From the NCBI GenBank assembly GCA_026692825.1, contig JAPLOC010000174.1, positions 1-11,993 of the forward strand: a stretch of DNA of 11,993 nucleotides, read 5' to 3'. Shown here in pieces: positions 6,421-11,993 of the stretch. The DNA comes from Planctomycetota bacterium. Lineage in GTDB: Bacteria; Planctomycetota; Planctomycetia; Planctomycetales; Planctomycetaceae. The notes under the pieces were generated by a model. That model did not search any database. It saw only the letters and a program-made list of their open reading frames with translations, and was not told the DNA's origin. Each line of letters begins with the position of its first letter. The first letter of the stretch is position 1. A program made the position numbers and the translations under genes.

Positions 6421-7361
6421 TTATCCGTCTGCTGACCGCGCACAATCGCCCCGGCTTGAAGCACTGCGTTGGGCCGCGTGACTTTGGATATCGTCGCTGT
6501 CGCGAATTCTCCTTGTTCTTCCATCTCGGTCGCAGCGGGTTCGCGTGGTTCATTGACCCAGCCGGAGATGTGCCCGGCCACCGCGCCTCCCACCACCATC
6601 AGGGATTGAGGCCCGGCGACACTTCCCAACGCTCCCCCCACGCGCATCCCATAATAGGGGTGCAGAATCCGAACCGCCTCGGCGTCGAGTTCGTGGTCTC
6701 CGGTCGCGCGGGCGTAGCCCAATGCGTCGTTCGTGTTGATTGTCTCGTGCCAGATCGACACCAGGGGGAGTTGATTGACTGCGGCGTATGTCCCTGGATG
6801 CGTTCGGCTTTGCACATCTTTGGCGTAAGCGGCAGCCTGAATCGCCAGCGCGGGAACGTCGGAATAGATGTAGACGCTGTTGGTGTACGGATTGTAGTGG
6901 TCCCCTCCGATCAGCCGACCGGGGATCAACGTGTACCCAATCAGGCTCATCGTTCCCAGTGTGTACCGCCAACCAGCCGACACATTCTCGTTGTCGCGCA
7001 GCCGACGCCATTCGTCGCCGGGAGCGTATTGATTCACGCGCACGCAAACGTCCTGCAACTGGTTTTCCTCAATGTAGCAGGTGACCGCTTCGGTCGTGTC
7101 GTCTGAAACGTCGTGGTTGTTGACGCGACGGTCCCACAACAGAACCTTGCCAGGAATTCCAAGAACCCAGCCCACGCCATCGACGAACTTGTTCGGCTCT
7201 CCTTCGCAGATCTGTGGCGTTGGCTCGGAGCCGGCTTCGCAGTCGACGGGAGGCGCATTTCGCCACCCCCGCCCATATTCGTACGGCCCCGACGCGCAAC
7301 CTGTCGCCCAGAACAGGCAGACGCCGCAAACTCCCAAAACCCCCGCGCGAATTGTCGACAT
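6417..7361 (-). CDS. Lipoprotein, possibly a degenerate metallopeptidase-like protein
   Basis: The product is 314 residues with a lipoprotein signal peptide, MSTIRAGVLGVCGVCLFWATGC, where Cys22 would carry the lipid. The frame extends upstream to 7424, but ATG at 7361 has a strong GGAGG ribosome site six bases before it and begins the signal peptide. Several cysteines follow (41, 52, 95, 106), possibly disulfide-bonded. The central block is DHYNPYTNSVYIYSD (154-168), ALAIQAAAYAKD (171-182), GTYAAVNQLPLVSIWHETINTNDALGYARATGDHELDAEAVRI... (190 on), then HPYYGMRVGG. From memory, related planctomycete proteins have HExxH-type residues where this one reads QAAAY, so an ancestral zinc site may be lost. 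A glycine-rich hydrophobic stretch at about 241-265 follows. It is first in the probable operon with the membrane protein and the peroxiredoxin-like gene. Function unknown. Confidence 0.83.
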   Translation of the reverse strand: MSTIRAGVLGVCGVCLFWATGCASGPYEYGRGWRNAPPVDCEAGSEPTPQICEGEPNKFVDGVGWVLGIPGKVLLWDRRVNNHDVSDDTTEAVTCYIEENQLQDVCVRVNQYAPGDEWRRLRDNENVSAGWRYTLGTMSLIGYTLIPGRLIGGDHYNPYTNSVYIYSDVPALAIQAAAYAKDVQSRTHPGTYAAVNQLPLVSIWHETINTNDALGYARATGDHELDAEAVRILHPYYGMRVGGALGSVAGPQSLMVVGGAVAGHISGWVNEPREPAATEMEEQGEFATATISKVTRPNAVLQAGAIVRGQQTDK

Positions 7362-7367
7362 GCGTGG

Positions 7368-7372
7368 CCTCC
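7368..7372 (-). promoter_or_regulatory. Strong ribosome binding site (GGAGG) of the lipoprotein gene
   Basis: On the minus strand GGAGG lies six bases before ATG at 7361. It decides the start in favour of the signal-peptide version over an upstream in-frame ATG at 7424. It is the best ribosome site in the window. Confidence 0.75.
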
Positions 7373-7503
7373 AATTTCGGTTCGAGCTGCTGATGGCGAT
7401 TCTCGACGCCATCCAGTCAGTCAACAGGAGTTTTATCGAATCAACGACCGCACCGACTGTATCAATTGTAGTGGATTCCGCGATCAGCGTTTGATTTCCC
7501 AGG

Positions 7504-7542
7504 TTTGGCTGCCAACAGCCTGATCACCTGTTGGCAGCCAAA
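7504..7542. terminator. Perfect 15-bp inverted repeat, possible terminator or operator
   Basis: TTTGGCTGCCAACAG (7504-7518) and CTGTTGGCAGCCAAA (7528-7542) are exact inverted repeats around a 9-base loop, CCTGATCAC. It lies 90 bases past the stop of the hydrolase gene (7633) and 142 bases before the start of the lipoprotein gene (7361), all on the minus strand. It may end the upstream transcript. No T-run follows on either strand, so a binding site for a regulator of the lipoprotein operon is also possible. Nothing else is recognisable in 7362-7632. Confidence 0.6.
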
Positions 7543-7632
7543 TCCAGGCCACAAACAAGTCCTGAGATTTCGCTTTCGAATTCCCGTGATCCCTTGGCAT
7601 CGAAGCCTGAAAACTACTCAGGAATTCCGGGG

Positions 7633-8964
7633 TCAGTCCGTCACCGCCGCGACCGACGGTGCCGACTTTCCACCGACCGCGTTGATCGAAATCACCTGAT
7701 AGGTCGGCCGTTTTCCCTCAGGGGGTGAACTGTCGACAAATCTCATCTCGGCCAACGGCTTCTCCGGAGTGTCGTGGTATGACATGGTCTGAAACAGCCC
7801 TTTGCCGAACCGGCCGATCGGCTTTTCCGGCACACGACCGATCTCCACACCGTCACGCAACACGACGAAACCCGAAAGTCCGCTTTCGAAGTCGGCGTTT
7901 GCCGACCAGCGGATCGCGACCTGACCATTCGTCGTGCTGACGCGGACCGCGGTGGGGGCCGGTGCTGGTGTCGGGTCGTCGACATCCGCCGACTTCACGT
8001 AGAGACTCCAGACTTTTCCGACCGACTCACTGGGGAGCCAGGTCGCTTCCTGCTTGTTTCCTGCGTACTTGCTTGCGGAGACCGCATTCCCTTCCAGGAA
8101 AGGAGCGAGCCATCCCGCATCGACATCGACCGGTTTGAGTTTCTGGCTGGCATCGCCCGGTTCGGGCAGTCGCAGCGCCAGGCAGGCATCGAAAAACGGA
8201 ATCGCGACGTACCGCGAATCGCCGCACTCGTGTCCCGACTTGGGATCGAGAGTCATGCCGATCGGAGCGTTTTTCGCGCGGTAGAACTGAAACATCCGCT
8301 CGGCTCCCGTCCACGCACCGCGAAACCGGGCGTCGTCCCGTTCCTTCACACCGGGGTTCACCATCATCGGGATACCGAACGCCGACTCGGGAACGTCCGG
8401 TTTGGGAATCTCTCCCTTTTCCCACGCTTCAATTGCCGTCCCCGATCGAAACCAGATCGCCGCGATCCGGTCGGGGTACATCGTCTGCATCAGGCTCGCC
8501 CAAAAACCTCCGCCGGAATGTCCCCACAAACACCACGGAACGCGGGCCATTTCGGGACGACTCGCGGCGGCCGCCAGGTCGTCGAGCGCCCGCAAGAACG
8601 TTTTGTTTGATCCGTTGCGCGGGTCACACCACAGCCGGCAGTTCTCGGTGTCCTGCTGGTGATACGATGGTCCCAAGAGGGCGCAATTCCATTTGCGGGC
8701 GAGTGCCTGCCAGTGCAGGTCATAGGCGGCGGTTCCGCCCCCTTTGCACGCCCCGCTCCCGCAACCATGCTGATGCACGATCACGCCCCGCAACGGCTGC
8801 TTTCCCTCGGGAATCCAGACGGTATACGTCACGCCGAACACGAGTTCGCCGGCGACGGTCGAGGGGGGATACGAAACTTCGAAATACTCCCCTTCGTCCG
8901 CTGCGCAACCGGGGCGAACCAAACCGAACAAGCAAATGAGAACCAACCACAATCGATGGCGCAC
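7633..8964 (-). CDS. Exported alpha/beta hydrolase with C-terminal fibronectin III-like domain
   Basis: The product is 443 residues. The N-terminus MRHRLWLVLICLFGLVRPGCAA is a Sec signal peptide. The hydrolase domain covers about residues 28-270: VIVHQHGCGSGACKGG at about 61-76 (oxyanion region), the nucleophile elbow GHSGGG at 148-153 with Ser150, and SGHECGD with His245 as the likely catalytic histidine. The acid residue is not obvious. Residues from about 337 to the end, after the linker DDPTPAPAP, look like a fibronectin III-like module (VRVSTTNGQVAIRWSANADFESGLSGFVVLRDG...YQVISINAVGGKSAPS). It probably hydrolyses an ester or similar bond outside the cytoplasm; the substrate is unknown. 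The start is GTG at 8964, backed by AGAGGA eight bases upstream; no ATG gives a signal peptide. It is last in a minus-strand group, 87 bases after the broken kinase. Confidence 0.86.
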   Translation of the reverse strand: MRHRLWLVLICLFGLVRPGCAADEGEYFEVSYPPSTVAGELVFGVTYTVWIPEGKQPLRGVIVHQHGCGSGACKGGGTAAYDLHWQALARKWNCALLGPSYHQQDTENCRLWCDPRNGSNKTFLRALDDLAAAASRPEMARVPWCLWGHSGGGFWASLMQTMYPDRIAAIWFRSGTAIEAWEKGEIPKPDVPESAFGIPMMVNPGVKERDDARFRGAWTGAERMFQFYRAKNAPIGMTLDPKSGHECGDSRYVAIPFFDACLALRLPEPGDASQKLKPVDVDAGWLAPFLEGNAVSASKYAGNKQEATWLPSESVGKVWSLYVKSADVDDPTPAPAPTAVRVSTTNGQVAIRWSANADFESGLSGFVVLRDGVEIGRVPEKPIGRFGKGLFQTMSYHDTPEKPLAEMRFVDSSPPEGKRPTYQVISINAVGGKSAPSVAAVTD

Positions 8965-8972
8965 GGCGCAGT

Positions 8973-8978
8973 TCCTCT
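8973..8978 (-). promoter_or_regulatory. Ribosome binding site supporting the GTG start of the hydrolase
   Basis: On the minus strand AGAGGA stands eight bases before GTG at 8964. It favours this non-ATG codon, after which the signal peptide begins directly. Confidence 0.6.
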
Positions 8979-9051
8979 TTCACAAGCTGCGGGGAAGAAT
9001 CGACACACCGCCCGGCGCGGTGCGTTTCGGCATGTTACTGCCACTGGAGGC

Positions 9052-10424
9052 TCACGCATATCGCAGCGACATGCCGGCGGTGTCGAGATCCGAGAACACC
9101 CCCTCTCCAACCGCCGCCGCCAGCGCCGCCCCGACCGCCGCCTCTTCACAGTAAACCGTGTTGACCATCGGCAGTCCAAACGACTCTGCCACGAGTTCCG
9201 CGAGCAACAGGTTTTCGCGTAATCCATTGCCCGCCGCCACCAACCGGGTCGCGTGAAACGTGGGATGCTGCTTTTGAATCGTCTGAAATCCCGCGTACAG
9301 CGCGGCCGCCATCCCTTCGAGTAACGCCCGGGCAAAATGCGCCGGGGTGAAATTCTGCGGCGAAATCCCCGAAAAGGTGCCACGCACCGCGGCGTTTGAG
9401 CGCGTGCCGGCGAACGTCGGTTCGCACCGCAATCCCCCCGCTCCCGCCGGCGCTTCCCGCGCCAGTCGGTTGATCGCGGGATAGAGTGACTCGTTGACCG
9501 GCACACTCAGGACGTCGCGACCCACCTGCGCGAAGAACTGTTCGAGCAACTGGTACGACCACCCGCCGGGTAATCCGACATTCGACAACAGATTCCCCGA
9601 GAAAGGAAACGGACGGAGTTCGACCGGTGGTGCGAAGTCGAGACCGTCGGTAAACACCGCGACTTGCGCCCCGGTTCCGACGTTGACCAGGACGTCGTTC
9701 GATCGGTTTGCCACGCTTCCCAAAAAACTGGACTGGTGGTCTCCCAAGGGAGGAAAGATCGAAAGCTGTTCCGACAGACCGAATTCCCGCGCCCACTGAG
9801 GGGCGATTTTTCCCATCGGCTGACTCGCTTCACCAACGGGGGGGAACCAAGAGCGGTCGAATCCCAGAGCGGCGATACCAACATCATCCCATGCGCGCGT
9901 TTGAGGACGAAACAGGCCGCTGCTCCCTGCCGCCGACGGTTCGATCGCCATCGCCCCCCCGGCGAGGCGCGCCGCGAACAGGTCCATGATGAAGCAGGCC
10001 CGCCCCTGGTTTGGCAGGGATCCCATTTCGCTCCGAGCAAGGTTCGCGCCATGTCGACAAAGCTCCCCGTTCCCTGCGGGTTCGGTTCGCCGCCGCGGCG
10101 ATCCTGCCAGTTGATCAACGGCGTCACGGGTTGAAGCGTGTGGTCGACGATCACGGTTCCGTGCTGCTGCCCCGTGATGCCCAGGGCGACGACGTCCCGC
10201 GATCGATCACCCAGCGTGCCCGTTGTCTGTCGCAGACATTCGAGCGCCTGGTCGACAATCCGGTTCGCGTCCCACTCCGAGCGTCCCCGCGCGCGGTCAG
10301 CCGGACTGGTGATATTGGCATCGTTCGGAACCGCCGACCGGCAAATCACGTCCCCCGCATCGCTGTCAAACACGATGGAGGTGAGCTTGGTCGTTCCAAG
10401 GTCGATTCCCAGTAGCAGCGGCAT
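9052..10424 (-). pseudogene. FGGY-family carbohydrate kinase, frameshifted
   Basis: Two overlapping frames together make one sugar kinase. The first, from ATG at 10424, has the phosphate-binding start LLLGIDLGTTKLTSIVFD, then VALGITGQQHGTVIVD and TPLINWQDRRG, and stays kinase-like to about residue 130 (ARTLLGAKWDP, near 10030). It then turns into arginine- and serine-rich nonsense. The second frame carries on with SLPNQGRACFIMDLFAARLAGGAMAIEPSAAGSSGLF, then LVNVGTGAQVAVF (second phosphate motif), and VAAGNGLRENLLLAELVAESFGLP (adenosine motif), to a stop at 9052. About 25 residues that family members usually have at the junction, including a GY-x2-TL-x-WL segment, seem to be missing, so a deletion of 3n+1 bases is more likely than a single-base error. 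WQD and the overall layout recall sedoheptulokinase-like FGGY kinases. An ATG at 10026 opens the second frame, but the product would lack the first phosphate motif. It lies 60 bases after the reductase gene. Confidence 0.82.
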
Positions 10425-10484
10425 GGTGAATTCGCAGGCGAGCGGATCTGTGAGAAATTTTGTGTGCGATGAGAGTTTCGTGGC

Positions 10485-11489
10485 TCAGACGTTTTGCGCC
10501 AACCGCCGAAGTTCCGGCTCCATTCGCCGCATTCCTTCGGCCACGTCCACAATGGGCCGGTATTCGAAATCGCGGCGCGCGCCATCGATCGAATAGTAAT
10601 GAGAGCCGGCGAGTTGTTGCGCGAGAAACCGCGTCATAGGAGGTTCGGTGGTTTTTCCCAGGACACGATACAGTCCTTCGAGTGTGGCACCCGCAGCGTA
10701 GGCGACACTTGCGGGAATTCGCTTTCTCACGCGGGGGAGTCCCGCGAGGGAGAGCAGTTCGTCGATCCACGCCCAGAGTGAGACCGGTTCCGGCTCGTTG
10801 ATAAAATACGCGCGGCCGGCGATCGGGGAAGTGGCATTCAGGCAGTCCGCCGCCTGGAGATGGGCGGCGGCGACATTTTCGACATAGGCCATGGAAATCA
10901 AGTTGCGTCCATCCCCCACGCGCACGAGTCGGCCCATTTTGGCACGTGCCACGAGACGGGGGATGAGGTGATTGTCGCGCGGCCCCCAGATCAGGTGCGG
11001 GCGCAAGGCGACAGTGGCCAGCCGATCGCCGTCGTTCGCTTCCAGGACCGCGCGCTCCGCGAGCGCCTTGGAATGCGGATAGTGGCACAGGTATCGACTG
11101 GGATAGGGGAGCGATTCGTTGGCGTTGCGGTGATCTTGACCGTCGTAGATCACGCTGGGAGAACTGGTGTGAATGAGTCGGGCGACCCCCTGTTTGCGAC
11201 ACGCGGAGAGGACGTTCAACGTCCCCATGGTGTTGATCCCGTGGTAGTAACTCCACGGTCCCCAAATCCCCGAAACGGCGGCGGTGTGAAAAACCGCGTC
11301 GACACCCCGGCAAGCGACCTCCACCGCGCTCGCGTCGCGAATGTCTCCCGACAGACACTCGACGTTCAATTCCGCCAATCGCGGATAACTCCCCCGACAC
11401 AGCACCCGCACGCGATCGCCCCGCGCGACGAGCTGTTCGACCAGATACAGTCCGAGAAATCCTCCACCACCGGTGACAAGTGCGTGCAT
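10485..11489 (-). CDS. NAD(P)-dependent epimerase/dehydratase family reductase, OleD-like
   Basis: The product is 334 residues, an extended short-chain dehydrogenase. It has the Rossmann nucleotide site TGGGGFLG (6-13), GDI with Asp49, VFHTAA (66-71), TSSPSVIY (108-115) with the catalytic serine, and YPHSK with Tyr137 and Lys141. VALRPHLIWGPRDNHLIPRLVARA and, near the C-terminus, EPPMTRFLAQQLAGSHYYSIDGARRDFEY are close to what I recall of OleD. OleD is the 2-alkyl-3-oxoalkanoate reductase of bacterial long-chain olefin synthesis and belongs to the 3-beta-hydroxysteroid dehydrogenase branch. No oleA, oleB or oleC is in the window, so the substrate stays open. It is probably cytoplasmic. ATG at 11489 lies only 12 bases after the DUF1553 stop, so the two genes are probably co-transcribed. 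The ribosome site is weak. Confidence 0.92.
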   Translation of the reverse strand: MHALVTGGGGFLGLYLVEQLVARGDRVRVLCRGSYPRLAELNVECLSGDIRDASAVEVACRGVDAVFHTAAVSGIWGPWSYYHGINTMGTLNVLSACRKQGVARLIHTSSPSVIYDGQDHRNANESLPYPSRYLCHYPHSKALAERAVLEANDGDRLATVALRPHLIWGPRDNHLIPRLVARAKMGRLVRVGDGRNLISMAYVENVAAAHLQAADCLNATSPIAGRAYFINEPEPVSLWAWIDELLSLAGLPRVRKRIPASVAYAAGATLEGLYRVLGKTTEPPMTRFLAQQLAGSHYYSIDGARRDFEYRPIVDVAEGMRRMEPELRRLAQNV

Positions 11490-11501
11490 GAAGTTGGGGA
11501 G

Positions 11502-11993
11502 TTAATCGACGAATTCGAACTCGTTCGACAGCAGCAGGGCCTGCGAGAGTTGGTCCAAAGCCGGTTGTGAATCGCCCACATCCAAAACGAAGCGCGTCGC
11601 CGACTCTGATTCGGCGGGATCCGGAAGTCGAGCCAGGATCTGGCGATAGACATCGCGAATTCGGGCTTGGACCTCTGCGACAGGATCGCCGGCTGCCGAC
11701 GTGGCGGAAGCCGAAGCGGCGGCGATCGCGCGGGCCGCGACGGCTCGGGCCTGCTCGATCACGAACGGGGAATTCATGCTGTAGAGCGCCTGTTGCGGAA
11801 CCGTCGTCTGCGGTCGTTGCGGCGTACTGACATCGGGACTGGCGAAGTCGAACACGCGAAATGTGCCGGGGAGATCCTGTCGATCGATGAACCCGTACAC
11901 GGTCCGCTTCGTGGTGAACGGTTGGGTGAAAATGTCGACCGGCCGGCCCCCTTCTTCGCCATTCAGTCGCCCGGCGACTGCCAGCAACCCGTC
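11502..11993 (-). CDS. DUF1553 protein, C-terminal part (N-terminus beyond window)
   Basis: Only the last 163 residues are visible; the frame is open to the right edge. TKRTVYGFIDRQDLPGTFRVFDFASPDVSTPQRPQTTVPQQALYSMNSPFV is the highly conserved C-terminal core of DUF1553. The end, VYRQILARLPDPAESESATRFVLD ... LSQALLLSNEFEFVD, also fits. Complete proteins of this type are usually exported and often carry a DUF1549 domain and an N-terminal cytochrome c-like domain, none of which is in view here. Its function is unproven; an extracytoplasmic redox or polymer-degrading role is only speculation. An alanine-rich insert (ARAVAARAIAAASASATSAAG) sits in the middle of the visible part. The usual partner, a DUF1501 gene, does not follow; instead the OleD-like reductase starts 12 bases later. 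Confidence 0.93.
   Translation of the reverse strand, partial: DGLLAVAGRLNGEEGGRPVDIFTQPFTTKRTVYGFIDRQDLPGTFRVFDFASPDVSTPQRPQTTVPQQALYSMNSPFVIEQARAVAARAIAAASASATSAAGDPVAEVQARIRDVYRQILARLPDPAESESATRFVLDVGDSQPALDQLSQALLLSNEFEFVD

Noticed and set aside
9950..10060. Programmed frameshift in the FGGY kinase
   Set aside because: No slippery heptamer is visible at the junction (GCGAAATGGGATCCC), and about 25 family residues seem absent, which frameshifting would not explain.

Overview
The window looks like chromosomal DNA of a planctomycete. Three of its genes encode DUF1559, DUF1501 and DUF1553 proteins, families that are greatly expanded in Planctomycetes, and the composition is GC-rich. There are no rRNA or tRNA genes, no CRISPR array and no transposase. 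Gene identities were assigned by reading translated sequences and recalling families; no database search was possible.

Layout. (1) Positions 1-694, minus strand: the N-terminal part of a DUF1559 pseudopilin-like protein that runs off the left edge. (2) 695-2387: a gene-poor stretch. It has three strong inverted repeats (811-870, 981-1080, 1106-1164), one small exported cysteine-containing protein on the minus strand (1164-1601), and a cluster of four related palindromic repeat copies (about 1874-2264). (3) 2388-4656, plus strand: a Tat-type DUF1501 protein followed by a ribonuclease Z-like metallo-beta-lactamase-fold protein. (4) 4724-7361, minus strand: a probable operon of a lipoprotein, a multi-pass membrane protein whose start overlaps the lipoprotein stop (ATGA), and a thioredoxin-fold peroxiredoxin-like protein. 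(5) 7504-7542: a perfect 15-bp inverted repeat between two minus-strand gene groups. (6) 7633-11993, minus strand, read from the right: the C-terminal end of a DUF1553 protein, an OleD-like NAD-dependent reductase, a frameshifted FGGY carbohydrate kinase, and an exported alpha/beta hydrolase with a C-terminal fibronectin-like domain.

How the genes fit together. DUF1553 and DUF1501 genes are usually adjacent partners in planctomycetes, but here they lie in different, oppositely oriented groups about 8 kb apart. The right-hand group mixes an exported hydrolase, a sugar kinase and a reductase, and the kinase appears inactivated. The lipoprotein and membrane protein are probably translated together and both act at the cell envelope. 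I see no defence system or mobile element. The most unusual items are the palindromic repeat family with compensating stem changes, the long hairpin at 981-1080, the broken kinase, and the lipoprotein that seems to have lost a metallopeptidase motif.
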